From Pollenia angustigena (taxonomy: Eukaryota; Arthropoda; Insecta; Diptera; Polleniidae): a DNA stretch of 64,000 bases. The position numbers were made by a program, and so were the translations under genes. Of the stretch, positions 21,501-33,060 are shown in pieces (position 1 is the stretch's first letter; every line of letters starts with the position of its first letter). Under the pieces are notes generated by a model that had not been told where the DNA came from, did not search any database, and worked only from the letters and a program-made list of their open reading frames with translations. The stretch is from contig OV884060.1 in the NCBI GenBank assembly GCA_930367215.1, forward strand, positions 204,851,253 through 204,915,252. The letters are read 5' to 3'.

Positions 21501-24391
21501 AATTTATGAGTAAATTTATAAAATTAGTAAAATCTAAATATTTCTCTATAACAATATCGTAAAATAATCAACTTTTAATAACTTTTAAATTTTCGGTCAC
21601 GGTGGACCTTTTGACGGAAATGCCCATATATAAGGCGAATTCAACTTCAGGTGTTGTTGAAACGCCATCTGAGTTTGACAGTTCGAGCTAATTTGTTTCG
21701 ATTTGTTAGTGTTTTGCTAAGGATGGTTGACATTTCGAGCTGTAACCTCTAACAATGTAATGCAAAAACCCCTATATTGTTTCTGTTAGTGATGGTTCAC
21801 ACAGGTCAAGTTTACTTGAACAGTTTTATTTAAATTTTCTTTTGAACTTGCGTTCACGTTCATGCACAAAATTAATTTTTGTTTTCTTTTCCTTCAACTT
21901 TGTAGCTTTTTATTATATTACGGATGAAAAAAGAAAAGAAAAATACAAAACTGACTGATACGGTCAAGTATGTACCCCTTTCCATTCTCTTTACCCCTCT
22001 CTCCTAAAAGCTCAAGACTTGAAGCGTCAAACTTGACCTGTGTGAACCAGCACTTATTTTTGGATGGTTGTAGTTCCGACAACACCTTTAGTTGAATTCG
22101 ACATGATCATATTTATGCGATTTTTTTACAAGAAATTTTAAGAAAAATATGTATCAAATGGAATTTGAAAATTTATATAGAAACATTTATATAGAAAATA
22201 TCGAGCCCTTACCGCGAAAATAACGTAAGCGACATCTTTTTAAATTTTCGTCTTTTGGCAACACTTGCATCATCTCCTCAAGTGTCATGGTCACATAAGG
22301 TACCGTAACGGTTTATGGCAAAAACAATTTTAGCTCAAGCGAGAAATTTCATACAAAATTTATATGAAATAAAATTAAAAAAAACTCTCTTCTCTAAAAT
22401 TTTATTTTTGTCGCTTACGTTATTTTCGCGGTTAGGGCTCGGTATGTATCTTTAAACAAATTTTTGTTATAAATATCGATCATTTGCTGCAACAACCTCA
22501 TAAGTCAAAAATCGTAAATTTTGATTTAATATCATTAATGCATAGTAAATCTTATGAAGATATTTTAAATTTGCTTAAGCTTTAATATCGTTGCAGTTTT
22601 TTTTGCATAAATAATAACTTTTTTAGGTTTTCTGAAGTTTTTTGGAAAAGGTTTCCTGATGATCTGGCCTAAGCATCCAGTGAATTGCGCATAGGAACCA
22701 GCTTATCCTACAACAATAAATTTCAGTGTTTTTATCAAGAATAAAAAAATTGGGAAGTAAGCACATCAAACTAAATTCTATTAATTAGAAATTGTAAATA
22801 GGTATTTATTTGAAGAAAATAGTAAATTTTTCTGTTTCCATTATGTTGCGGAAAGTTTAAAACTTTTAAAGTTATTTAATAAAAAACTATTATTTTTGAG
22901 TTATGGCGGTTTTGCAGCAAATGAGTATTAAAATAAATTTTTAAAACCATATTTTTTTATTGTTTTAACGTGCAACAAAAAAAATTGTTTAATGTTTAAA
23001 AATTATATAAAAGGTGAAATTCTCGAGAGTAATTCGATTATGTTTTTTAACCATCAAAGCTGAGCTAAAAAAAACCTTACGGTTAAATTTTCGACGGTTT
23101 TGTTCCGATATTTGATATTTATATTTTACGTTTATATTTAAGTAACTAGAATCAGGAATTAAAGCATTCGCAATTTTTGGAGTTTATCGTAAAGGATGTA
23201 TGTAAATAAAATCACTTTTATACCTATTGGGACTAGGTCAAAAGCATTGTAAATAATTACAAGGAAATCTGAGAGGTACCTTCAAAAAATATTTCCCCAA
23301 CTTTAATGTAGGTACACAAGCCCTCTCTGTATGTCAATAACGTGATTAATTACTTTTTCTGTGTCAGATAGGTTTGAAAATTCTTTTACCAAATTTTATT
23401 GATAAAATTACTGAGATTCCGAAAGTAGAAATTGTTGGACAAAAGATATTTTGAACCGATATGTTCTATTTTTTAAATTAAACGAATCTGTCGCAACGAA
23501 ACTATTTCTGCTGTTTTTATTCCTCTCAAGTTCTCTTTAGATAATAACTTATTTTTGTGTTATAACATTTTACGACTAGGCTGATCGATAAATAAAACTC
23601 CTGGAACCTAAAACATAGCACATTAAACGGACCGACAGATCTAAAACATACAAAGAATACATATAATCAATTATATTAAGCTTTACGAAATCGATTTTGT
23701 TATCAACAAATCAAAAACACTCCAACTTAACAATTTCTGCCCACTCCTTTATTTTTAGTACTAATTGCACAGCAATTACCATTCGTTTTAAACACCATCT
23801 GTTTGTTGACGGCATGTCTCATATATTTTAAAGAAAAAGCATGAACAAAACGAAAGACTGACTGAGTCATTCACACGAAAAAGCGTCTTTAACCTTAAAA
23901 ATATGATTTGTTTCCAGCAGAATTAATAAAAAAAAAAAAAATCGGGCCAACAGCCGTGACGTCATGAATAAAATAAATCAAATTAACAAAATTCTAAAGG
24001 ACTTTTTATAGATATTTTCAAAAAACATCGCTAGTTTTATTAATTAAATGCACTTCACATATAATATAAAACCACTAAATTATTCTTCCAAAAAAAAGAA
24101 CAAAATCACTTGCAACATCTGGAATATTCCTTTAACAAATGAACCGGTAGAAATACACATTTGAAGCAAAATTTCTTTAAAATTCAGTTTAAACGTTATA
24201 AATTATAAATTTTTCATATTATTTTTTTACAAATTAAATCCTTATTCTACAAAATTTAACGAAATCGTGCAATTTCTATGTACCTTTATGGCATCTGTGC
24301 CTGTGATACGCTTTTCTCTATCTTGTTCCCGTAAAATGATGAAAGGTCTGCCATATTCATCAAAGGCAAAGGTTCCCGGAAAACCGTTCAT
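18596..24391 (-). CDS. CCT5: T-complex protein 1 subunit epsilon (CCT5), four exons
   Basis: Subunit of the cytosolic TRiC/CCT chaperonin, which folds actin, tubulin and other proteins in an ATP-driven double ring. Exons on the minus strand: 24391-24284, 20720-19739, 19675-19521, 18982-18596. All splice sites are GT-AG and the phases agree, giving 543 aa, as in other insects. The N-terminus [17 protein letters not shown] and following [14 protein letters not shown] identify epsilon rather than another subunit. ATPase motifs: GPKG ~54-57, NDGAT ~73, GDGTT ~104-108; YGGGASEIS follows in exon 4. Stop TAA at 18598-18596. The genomic copy is intact. Introns: 3,563 nt, 63 nt and 538 nt. Confidence 0.97.
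19224..19398. mobile_element. MITE in CCT5 intron 3
   Basis: CAAGGCGAATTCAT and ATGAATTCGCCTTG bound about 175 bp. The terminal AAGGCGAATTCA is shared with the element at 21632-22102, so both are probably one family. Confidence 0.7.
21632..22102. mobile_element. MITE with nested Harbinger MITE
   Basis: Left AAGGCGAATTCAACTTCAGG with GTGTTGTTG; right CAACACC and GTTGAATTCG. Interrupted by the 21789-22053 insertion. Confidence 0.65.
21789..22053. mobile_element. PIF/Harbinger-type MITE, TTA TSD, long form
   Basis: Ends GTGATGGTTCACACAGGTCA and TGACCTGTGTGAACCAGCAC, flanked by TTA on both sides. Related to the 142-bp palindromes at 30250, 57921 and 63101 but with a longer, non-palindromic middle (265 bp). 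Confidence 0.8.
22202..22441. mobile_element. 240-bp MITE, 32-bp TIR
   Basis: CGAGCCCTTACCGCGAAAAT (continuing AACGTAAGCGAC) is inverted at the right end with one mismatch. No ORF. In CCT5 intron 1. Confidence 0.9.
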
Positions 24392-24835
24392 TATTTTTTA
24401 ATTAATTATATCTTTTTTACACACAGATTCCTTTGGATTTATTCAACAATTCAATGTCGAAATAAAATTTCTTGCTACTTCAGAATGTACGAAAATCTAT
24501 GTAAAACAGATCTCAAGAAAACACCCGGCCAATAAATTGTACAAAAAGAAGAAACAACAATGGAAGACGACGAAAAACTCTCGTGACATATGAAAACAAA
24601 GAGCGAAAAACGATTTTTTATATTGGCAATGCCGTAAGGAAAATAAAAATTGTATGGCAAGTTGTTAAAAGGGAATATATAAAAACCGTTACACAAGGTA
24701 ATGCGTTATAAATCCAAATGAAATGGATTAAAATCGAACAAATATTGAAATCGAGAGTGTACAGAGAGTTCATAAAAATATTCCTTTTTGTATACTTCAT
24801 ATTTTGATTACCAATTAACTTTTCAAGAACAACTC
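24392..24835. other. CCT5 upstream region
   Basis: About 440 bp between the CCT5 start codon and the copia-like insertion. 5' UTR and promoter on the minus strand are expected here. No clear TATA box is distinguishable in this AT-rich DNA. Confidence 0.4.
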
Positions 24836-24989
24836 TGTTGAAATATTACTTGTTTTTAAATTAACATAGCAATCGTTTATAAATATGTTTATGTATGAAA
24901 ATCTTTTTGTAAAATAATTTATTATTCCGAATTAAACTCTTGACAAATAAATATCATTTTATATAATATTAAAATACCAGAAGTCAATA
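24836..24989 (+). repeat. 5' LTR of copia-like element
   Basis: Starts TGTTGAAATATTACTTG and ends CCAGAAGTCAATA. It matches 29666-29787 over ACTTGTTTTTAAA...GTCAATA, with ~20 extra bases near 24870. The end ATA rather than CA is unusual, but PBS position and target duplication support it. Confidence 0.8.
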
Positions 24990-25001
24990 GGTTATGGGCG
25001 A

Positions 25002-25708
25002 ATGTTAGGAATAAACGGTATTCCGCAATTTAATGGTTGTGGGTATGATAATTGGCAATTTAGAGTCAAGATTCATTTGGATTCTCTAAATATTTTGGAC
25101 GTTCTAACCGATGATCCACCATTAGAAGCAGGTGCAAGAACTGAATTTTGTAAACGAGATAAGAAGGCTAAAGAGCGTTTAGTAAGCTATATTCATGCAG
25201 ATTGTTTAAGTTATGTTCGGGACAAGGAAACAGCAAAAGAAATGTGGAAGAATTTGGAAATAGTTTTTGCTCAAAAATCGGTGATCAACCAATTACTATT
25301 ACGAAGACAATTAGCCACACTACGTATGAAGCCCGGGGATTCTATAAAATTTCATTTGGAACATTTTGAAAATATAACAAGACAACTTAAGATGGCTGGA
25401 GCAAATTTAGTAGATGCTGATATAATTACACAAATTTTTTATCGTTGCCTGAAAAATTTGATCCCTTGGTGACGGCATTGCAAAACGTAGATGACAATAA
25501 AATAGTGGAAAATAAAACAGCGTTCTCAAGTAAAAAACATTTTAAGAAAAAGTTTAATGGTAAGTGTTACAAATGTAATAAGTTTGGTCACCAAGCCAAA
25601 GATTGCAAAACTAGAGAAGCTCATGCTGCCGATAAAAAATTCTGCTTTATGGCTGGTAATAGTTCATACAAAAATTTTGGGAGCTCAACTGTAAGATTCA
25701 GGTGCTAG
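25002..25708 (+). pseudogene. Copia-like gag, frameshifted
   Basis: 25002-25472 is a UBN2/retrotran-gag type capsid region (FNGCGYDNWQFRVKIHLDSL at the start). A frame change near 25445 leads to KFDPLVTALQ and a CCHC zinc knuckle (CYKCNKFGHQAKDC). The segment between capsid and knuckle is shorter than usual, implying a deletion. An extra A near 25695 then shifts out of the protease. Confidence 0.85.
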
Positions 25709-25799
25709 TGATTATCGGGCTAATGAAAGTTGGTACATTTCCGAACTCGAAAAACTTGATGTTCCTATTGAAATCAACATTGCAAAGGACCATATATCA

Positions 25800-26032
25800 G
25801 GGGTCTAATCACCGCATACGATATCGAGCAAAATTGATCGAAATTATTTATTTTGGTATCATGAAACTCGCTATCGAATGAAAATGATGGAATTTGAAAT
25901 AATAGCATTCGCTATTGAGTAACTCGACATTACATTTATCGAGTTTCCATTCGATACGCCAGTGTCTGTCGTATGCAAAAACATTAGATATTTTATTCGA
26001 TACGATAGTTTCGAATGCGGTGATTAGACCCC
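25800..26032. mobile_element. 233-bp palindromic MITE, copy 1
   Basis: GGGGTCTAATCACCGCAT and ATGCGGTGATTAGACCCC bound 233 bp with further internal complementarity (CGATATCGAG / CTCGACAT-like blocks). It interrupts the copia-like pol frame exactly within ATATCA^GTATCTGCT; removing it (plus one A) restores the frame. No TSD longer than 1-2 bp. A same-length copy lies inverted at 48810-49042. Confidence 0.9.
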
Positions 26033-26726
26033 AGTATCTGCTAAATCAAGTGGTCAAATACATTGTAAAACGAATTCAGATTATAATATTGAAATGAAAG
26101 ATGTTCTATATGCACCAGATCTAAGGGATAATCTGATGTCAGTTCGAAAATTAACAAAAGCTGGTGCTGAGGTGAAGTTCGTTGACAACCGTGCATTAAT
26201 TATGAAAGGTAATAAACTGATTGGTATAGCATATTGGAAGGGCAACTTATATGAAAACCAGTAGCTAATATATGCAATAAGGACGATTCAGTTTTATGGC
26301 ATCGTCGACTTGGTCATTTAGGTCAACAAGGATTAAATTCCTTGGTTAAAAGTAAAATGATTCCAAAACTTAATAGCAAATTGGAAAAGATTGGCTTTTG
26401 TGACATTTGCATTGTAACAAAACATTCTCGTGACCCTTTCGATGGTACTCGAAATAAAGCAACAAGAATATTAGAACGTATTCATACGGATGTTTGTGGA
26501 CCTATAGATCCAGTTGCTGTAGATGGATCTCGATATTTTGTGTCATTCATTGATGACTTTAGTCACTTTGCCGTCATTTATCTCCTAGAAAAGAAATCCC
26601 AAGTTTTTAAATCGTTCAACGAATATGAAGCAATGGCAACAGCAATGTTTGGTTCCAAAATCTCAAAAATCACTTCTGATCAGGGTCGGGAATATTTGTC
26701 AAAAGAACAGCAAGACTGGTATAAGG

Positions 26727-27497
26727 TAAGGTGACCATACGTACTCTTTTTTAGAGGACAATTCTCTTTTTTAACTGGCTGTCCTCTATAAAATTTGTGT
26801 CATCTTTTATCATCTTTTTTTCATAATCTGTCATCTTTGTCCTCTTTATTTTTAAAAGCATGACCAATATTTGCTTTTATTTTTATAAATTAAAATAAAA
26901 ATTTTATTTCACGGTGATCAACGGTTTTTTCTGTGCAATCGTATGGAAAATGTTGTGCCATGCTTGTTCTGTTCATACTCCTACTGGACTCTCATACACT
27001 TGCAGTATAAAATTTTGAATAATTTTTTGCAATGATTATTAAAGTTTAGTTGTTTTTTTTTTTGTAACTAATTTTACTTGAGTAAATGTAAATTTTTATA
27101 CATCGTCGGCTTAATATGCAAACCTGCTAACTCCCTTTCAACAAATTTTACAGGAAAAACTTTTTATTTTTCCTATTTACTGCTTGAGAGGAGAACCAAA
27201 AATATAGTTGATTTGACACACTTCAAGACTCAAATTGAAGAATAACTACATGCTGGTCGACGAGGCATATATTTCTCTACCACACGGCATCAAATCTCAA
27301 TTTACTTAAAAAGTGGATTTCGCAGGTCTGCATATTAAGCCGACGATATGTAATTCTTTTTAAATGTTCTTTACATTTATTAATATGGGAATGTAAATTT
27401 GTCTGTAAAATATGTAAAAAAAATCTTGAAGTCAAAAAATTTTTTTACTTTTTTTCTTCATGTCCTCTATTTTTATTTTCAAAATCTAGTCGCCTTA
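26727..27497. mobile_element. hAT-like MITE inside integrase
   Basis: Ends TAAGGTGACCATACG and CTAGTCGCCTTA are inverted. TATAAGG is duplicated at 26720-26726 and 27498-27504. Joining the flanks restores QDWYKEKGITIE in the integrase frame. GTCCTCT/AGAGGAC motifs repeat near both ends. A second MITE (27101-27350) is nested inside. Confidence 0.85.
27101..27350 (-). mobile_element. Tc1/mariner-like MITE, TIR CATATCGTCGGCTTAATATG
   Basis: Left ATCGTCGGCTTAATATGCAA and right TTGCAGACC-type TGCATATTAAGCCGACGATATG are inverted. Homologous, in reverse orientation, to the outer parts of 44486-45125, including GATGCCGTGTGGTAGAGAAA and CTTGAAGTGTGT. Confidence 0.8.
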
Positions 27498-29665
27498 TAT
27501 AAGGAAAAAGGCATAACAATCGAAACCACAACTTCTTATAGCCCTCAGCAGAATGGTGTCGCAGAGCGATTCAACCGCACATTGATGGAAAAGGTAAGAG
27601 CCATGCTTTTTGAATCTCAAGTACCGAAAAATATGTGGCATGAAGGCGCTCCAGGAGCAACATACACAATAAATCGATGCCCAACAAGTTCACTACAAAA
27701 CTTTCGAACACCTGCTGAAATATGGTTTGGAAAAAAGCCTAATTTAGTCTTTGGCTGTAAGGCGTATGCGTGGATACCAAGTCAATGCAGAAAGAAACTA
27801 AAAGTCGTAAGGCCGTAATGATTGGTTACACTTCTAATGGATACCGGCTCTGGAATATGAAAAATAGAAATGTTTTTACCTCACGCGATGTCAAATTTGA
27901 CGAATCATGTTTTCCGTTTAAAGATAATGTCAAACAGCAGAAGAAATGTATTGTCGTAAGCCATCAGCAAGAGAAGAGTAGTGATGATGAAAATAGTGCT
28001 GTGGCTCAGTCGAGTGCTGAAGTTGAATCAAATGGTGAAGACAGTGAATTTAATAGACAAGATGATAATAATGAACAAAATAGTCATGAAATTGAATCAA
28101 GCATTTTAACTGATGATGATGATGAGGTAGAAATTCAAAATTCCGTTTATACTGAAGCGTTCACATCGCAAGATGACAATAATGCTGATCCTGTTGGGCG
28201 CAGCGGTAGAGCACGCAACCTTCCAAGTAAATTATTTGATTATATAACTGGTTTACAAGTGGATTCTGCTAATAACGTTTTTGAGGCTGTACCAGAAAAC
28301 TATAGTGACATTTTTCAAAGACCTGATACTAAAGAGTGGAAGGCTGCTATAGACGATGAACTAAAGTCAATGGATAAAAACAATGTTTGGACCGTAATAA
28401 AACAACCTAAGCAGATAAAACTTTTAAAATCAAAATGGGTTTTTCGTATAAAAGAGGATCAAAAGGGAAAAACATCACGATATAAAGCTCGTCTTGTAGC
28501 AAAAGGTTTTCTACAAAAGCATGGAGTTGACTACAATGAGACATATGCCCCAGTAGCAAAGTTGACTACAATACGTGTTGTACTTGCTGTTGCTATGTAC
28601 AAAGATTATTATTTCCATCAATTAGATATCAAAACTGCTTTCCTACATGGAAATTTAAATGAAGACATATATCTGGAACCACCTGATGGTGTTGAATAAA
28701 GAGATGGAATGGTGCTTAAGTTGAACAAATCATTGTATGGTCTTAAACAGTCCCCTCTTAATTGGAACAGCAAGTTTAATGAGTTTTTACTTTCGTTGGG
28801 ATTACAAAGATCAAATAGAGATAAGGATATAGTTCTGATCGTGGTTTTGTATGTGGATGACTTATTGATTACAGGAAACCAAAATCAATAAAAAAAACTT
28901 AAACGTGATTTATCGACCAAATTTGAAATGAGTGATTGTGGCAGTTTACATTCTTTTCTTGGAATAAAGATTGAACATGATGAAGGAAAAATAAAATTAT
29001 CACAAGAAAAAGTATTGAAAAAGTTTTAACAAAATTTGGAATGGAAAAAGGACTTCAACTATTGCCTGAAAATAAATTAAATGAGAAAGTAAGTGAACCA
29101 TATCGTGAGTTACTTGGCAGCTTGATGTACATCATGCTTAGTTGTAGACCTGATATATGTTTTTGTGTGGCTTATATGGGACGCTTTCAACAAAATCCAC
29201 CTGAAATACATTGGCAACATCTTAAAAGAATCGTACGTTATCTTAAAGGTACAAAGAATATGAAGCTGGTTTATTCCCCAAACAATGAAATGCCCATTCT
29301 TGATTTTGCCGATGCTGATTGGGCAAATGATATAGAGGATCGAAAATCTGTAAGTGGATATCTGTTCAAAGTTTATGGTTAGCCTTATGGTTACGTGGAT
29401 TGATGCAAGATCTACGAGAAATTAAAAATGAAACTGTCACAATATATGAAGACAATAAAGGATGCATCGGTATGGCAACAAATTCTGAAATCAAACGAGC
29501 TAAACATATAGACATTAAACACAATTTCATTCGTGATAATGTTGCTAATGGTTATGTAAAAATTGAGTCTATCAGGTCTAAAGATCAAGAAGCTGATATG
29601 TTTACAAAGGCCTTAGAGATCAAGCGTTTCAGTGACCTTCGAGATAAACTAGGAGTTAACGATTG

Positions 29666-29787
29666 ACTTGTTTTTAAAATAACATAGCATGTATGAAAAT
29701 CTTTTTGTAAAATAATTTATTATTCCGAATTAAACTCTTGACAAATAAATATTATTTTATATAATATTAAAATACCAGAAGTCAATA
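29666..29787 (+). repeat. 3' LTR of copia-like element
   Basis: Matches the 5' LTR from ACTTGTTTTTAAA to GTCAATA. The first ~12 bases of the LTR are not clearly recognisable here; the RNase H stop codon (29664-29666) abuts the match, so its true start (29654-29666) is uncertain. Confidence 0.8.
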
Positions 29788-29795
29788 AACTCTTA

Positions 29796-29942
29796 TGCTG
29801 GGTACACACTATGCAACGCATTTACGCAATCTAGTGAATTAAATTCATTTTCATTCATTTCAGATTGCATCAACATCAAAACGCTTTGATATTTTGAGGT
29901 TGCATTGAAACAGCATGTTGATTGCACTGTGTGTACCCAGCA
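29796..29942. mobile_element. PIF/Harbinger-type MITE, TTA TSD
   Basis: Ends TGCTGGGTACACAC and GTGTGTACCCAGCA, flanked by TTA at 29793-29795 and 29943-29945. 147 bp, no ORF, starting three bases after the copia-like target duplication. Confidence 0.85.
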
Positions 29943-30249
29943 TTAAAAACAGGAAAAACTAGTCATTTTGTAAATAATAAATATCATGAAATCTCGTTCC
30001 ATTTCAATTCCACTTCATTTCGATTTCTAGAACATGCCCGATAATGCAATTTTTATTAACCATTATTTATAAATCAATTAATCGATAAATTAGCATTTCC
30101 AATTTGAGTTCAGATGAAATGCATAAATTTAATTTGATAAAGTTTGAATATATTTTTTTAATGTTTAAATTAGAAAAATAATCATATATATTATTTCTAA
30201 AGCACTTTTTTGTCGGTTGCAAATATCTCCCATACCACCGCATCAAATA

Positions 30250-30391
30250 GTGCTGGTTCACACACGTCAAGTTTAAGTCGTCAAGTCTTGAGTTTTTAGG
30301 AGAGAGGGGAAAATATATGGCATCCTCTTTTCCCTTCTCTCCTAAAAGCTCAAGACTTGACGAGTCACACTTGACGTGTGAGAACCGGCAC
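30250..30391. mobile_element. 142-bp palindromic Harbinger MITE, copy A
   Basis: Near-perfect hairpin: GTGCTGGTTCACACACGTCA at the left against TGACGTGTGAGAACCGGCAC at the right, with CTCCTAAAAGCTCAAGACTTG in the stem. The flanks (ATA/TAA) are an imperfect TWA duplication. Same 142-bp length as copies at 57921 and 63101. Confidence 0.85.
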
Positions 30392-30409
30392 TAAATATGT
30401 TCGTATTTG

Positions 30410-30757
30410 TCTTTGGCTCCTGCCGTTCTGTAGATATACACAAAAAACATGTAATTTTTTTTGGGAAAATAAGAGGTAGTCATACTTGGTTCATATCTCA
30501 GCCATTTGTGAACGGATTAGCCTGAATTTCAGTATTAAAATTAAATGGAGCAAATGTGACATAAATATGTACTCCATCGTATGTAGGGTTTTCGGGGCAT
30601 CCATTTCAACAGACATACGGACATACGCACACCGGTAAATCAACTTCGCCCCTCATAAGAATATTTATACTTTATAGGGTTTAAGATCAATATTGTAGAC
30701 ATAACAAACGGAGTGACAAACTTATATATACCTTTTTACCTTCAGTGAAGGTAAAGG
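30410..30757 (+). mobile_element. HINE 3' fragment
   Basis: Matches the 3' parts of 39640-40175 and 48563-50127: CATATCTCAGCCATTT, CATTTCAACAGACATACGGACA, TTATACTTTATAGGGTTTAAG and the end CCTTCAGTGAAGGTA. The 5' part is missing. Confidence 0.7.
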
Positions 30758-31094
30758 AGTATGCCATTTGTTACCTTGTGAAACACTTACTAGTGAGATG
30801 CAAACAATGCCGATGAAGGTTGTATAGAACCATAAATTGCATTACATTCCAACTATTTCTTATTGAATTCTTTTTTTAATTTAAAATTTCTTTCATTTGT
30901 AAAACTTTGCAGTACATCTTCAAACAAAAGATCATTTCACATAAAGTCTAATCATATTTCTGCCAAATTTCATGATTTTTCACGCCTCAGTAGTACTCAC
31001 TCAGTACATGAAATCGAAGTTTTTGTTATGTAACGCCTTATTGGGTATGTGAGTCAAACATTTTACGGAAAGATCAAGCTTGAAGAAAACTAAA

Positions 31095-31477
31095 TTATTT
31101 TTCAGGAGATAACAGCCATTGAATTTCTCGTGCAAAAAAAATTGATTCGTTGGCTGTGTGTCAAGTGGCGTCATCCTGTCGGAACCACATATCGTTCAGG
31201 TCCATACCCTGAATGTCTGGCCACAAGAAGTATGTTATCATCTCGCTTTAGCAAACACCATTCAGGGTAACTGCTTGGCCGACTTCATTTTCGAAGAAGT
31301 ACGGCCAGCAGCAATGTTTTCCGCCGAACGGAAAGCATGCACAGGTGTTTTTACATTTCCTTCAGACCCAGTTGGCTGATATTTGCGCACAATTCTTCCG
31401 ATTGTGGACACGTTTGGTCGATTATGCGGATCAAAAAACTTGACGCTAAGGTATGACTCACAATTAATATTGTGCAT
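31095..31477 (-). pseudogene. Tc1/mariner-type (DUF4817) transposase remnant
   Basis: Minus strand. 31477-31262 encodes a helix-turn-helix segment (FFDPHNRPNVSTIGRIVRKY, then TGSEGNVKTP). 31215-31100 encodes NDMWFRQDDATCHTANES, a close variant of the WFQQDGATCHTA motif holding the second catalytic Asp. The intervening catalytic region is deleted and frames differ, so this is a relic. Plus-strand ORFs here are shadows. Confidence 0.75.
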
Positions 31478-33060
31478 TGTGGTTGGACCACCCTTTATTT
31501 TAAATAATATTAACTAGTTTTTTGTAAAATAAATTTCCAAAAATTGTTTGTTTAAATATTCTTTTAGCATTTTTGTTTTGATTACGCAATTCGTGTTGAT
31601 TACGCCTGTTTTTACACATTGCCACTTTACTACCAAAAAACATTTTATTTCTCTTTCTTCGAAAGCTGCCCTCGCAACTGATTTTGTCATTTTTAATACG
31701 TCACTTTTTTCATCTCTGTATGCTTTGTGCCTTCTAGTCAATTCGCATTGGCAAGATATATTAAAATATCTGCGTGAAATGGCAAAACCATAGGTTTATA
31801 AGGCAAGACTAAATGTCTTTTTGTATGTTCGTTCTTCACGTATAGTTGCTTTCTACACAAAAGGAAGGCTCTCCAAGAATTGCAGAAAACAGCTGTAGCG
31901 TCGTATAGGAAGATGGAAATCCTGAAGTCTACCATAGGTAATCAATAATTGAGTTTGAAATGATCCTCCACCATTAGTTAAAAGAAAGTTGTAAATGGTT
32001 CTCCACCTATATCTAATCAATTTCCATAAGCCTTAAATCGTCTCCCTCTTATTCCCACATGGTTTCCGCCATTTAAAAAATAAGGTTAACAGTTTACGTA
32101 TGGCTGAGATATTTATTATTGGTGTAGACCGGATGTTAGGACTTTGTGTTGTTAATTATAAAAAATAGAAAAATATGGTAGCACTGAATGTTGTCAAATT
32201 TAGTAATGAATGGCAATGCTTTTTTACAAACACCTTTTAATTCTAAATACAAATAAAAGAAGTTTAATAAATAATACCTAAATTTATAATTTTTTTAATA
32301 GTTAAGGTCATTAATTTTTGAAACAACTCATTTCAATGTATTTTTCGACTTTTCTAACAATGTATATTTAGTAATTATTAAATAATTATTGTTGCCTTTT
32401 TTGTTAATAAAAAAAAGCAATTTCACATCCCTGCTTTCTTATGTGTTTTCATGTCACAAATAGAATATGTCAAAGTGTGTATAAATGTGTTGCGAAGAGT
32501 ACGGAAAAAACAGAAATAAAAAATAAAAGGTAAATACACTTGGCAAAAACAAAAACACCATACATAATAAAAAAAAAAAAACAACAACACTTCATATATT
32601 TTTATACTAAAACAAAGAGGAATTCGTAAAAAATATACCTTCTACATACATAAATGTATATTTTTCTCCTGTATTTTTTTCTACGATTTTTCTTCCATAT
32701 TTTTTTTTGTCATGTACAGAAGAACAATTTTCACTAATTTCCGTACGGCATTTTTCACTACCCAGCTGAAAACGTAACAAAAACACACGAGTAAAATATC
32801 AGCCACCAACAGCAGCTCAAATAAAAAGTAACAAGAGCCAAAATAATAGTGTGTGTTTGTTTATTATTTTTCTTTTTTACAAAATAATAATAAAAAAACA
32901 AGAAGGCCCTACACGACATACACAATCATCATCGGCAGCCAGTCAGTCAGCTAAAGCCGTGTAGTAGTAATAAAAATACTTTTTTGTTAGATTTATTTCT
33001 GTGTTTTATACGAATTTGATCTAGTGAGGGCAGTCAGAGTTACTGGCCGATGTTATAAAT
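31478..33060. other. Intergenic and 5' leader of the gene at 33061
   Basis: No gene seen. The last ~500 bp, with CAGCAGCTCAAATAAAAAG and GGCAGCCAGTCAGTCAGC, probably contain promoter and 5' UTR of the next gene. The short ORFs at 31.5-31.9 kb have no coding signature. Confidence 0.4.

Larger units (their letters stand above)
20721..24283 (-). other. CCT5 intron 1
   Basis: 3,563 nt separating the 36-codon first exon from the rest. Contains MITEs at 21632-22102 and 22202-22441. A perfect TGACGTCA (CRE/ATF-type) site lies at 23957-23964, about 430 bp downstream of the start codon; its function is untested. The remainder is AT-rich with no ORF. Confidence 0.8.
25690..29666 (+). pseudogene. Copia-like pol: protease, integrase, RT, RNase H
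   Basis: Protease DSGASDY at ~25697 is followed by NVLYAPDL-like DVLYAPDLRDNLMSV. The GAG-pre-integrase zinc region and integrase core are at 26342-26725 (HTDVCGP, FIDDFS, SDQGREY). The core resumes at 27505 with SPQQNGVAERFNRT. RT spans 27770-28890: KWVFRIKED, ARLVAKGF, QLDIKTAFLHG, LYGLKQSP and catalytic YVDDLL. RNase H spans 29041-29666 (DADWAND, EDNKGCI, KHIDIKHNFIRD). Stops at 28697 and near 29025 and several frame changes inactivate it. Confidence 0.92.
24836..29787 (+). mobile_element. Copia-like LTR retrotransposon, decayed
   Basis: Short LTRs (154 bp left) flank gag-protease-integrase-RT-RNase H in the Ty1/copia order. AACTC is duplicated at 24831-24835 and 29788-29792. The primer-binding site GGTTATGGGC at 24990, directly after the LTR, matches the half-tRNA-iMet type of site used by copia. 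Frameshifts, stops and two MITE insertions (25800-26032, 26727-27497) make it inactive. It lies 0.44 kb upstream of CCT5 and points away from it. Confidence 0.92.

Noticed and set aside
25915..26097. 60-aa ORF
   Set aside because: Spans the end of a palindromic MITE and out-of-frame copia-like DNA.
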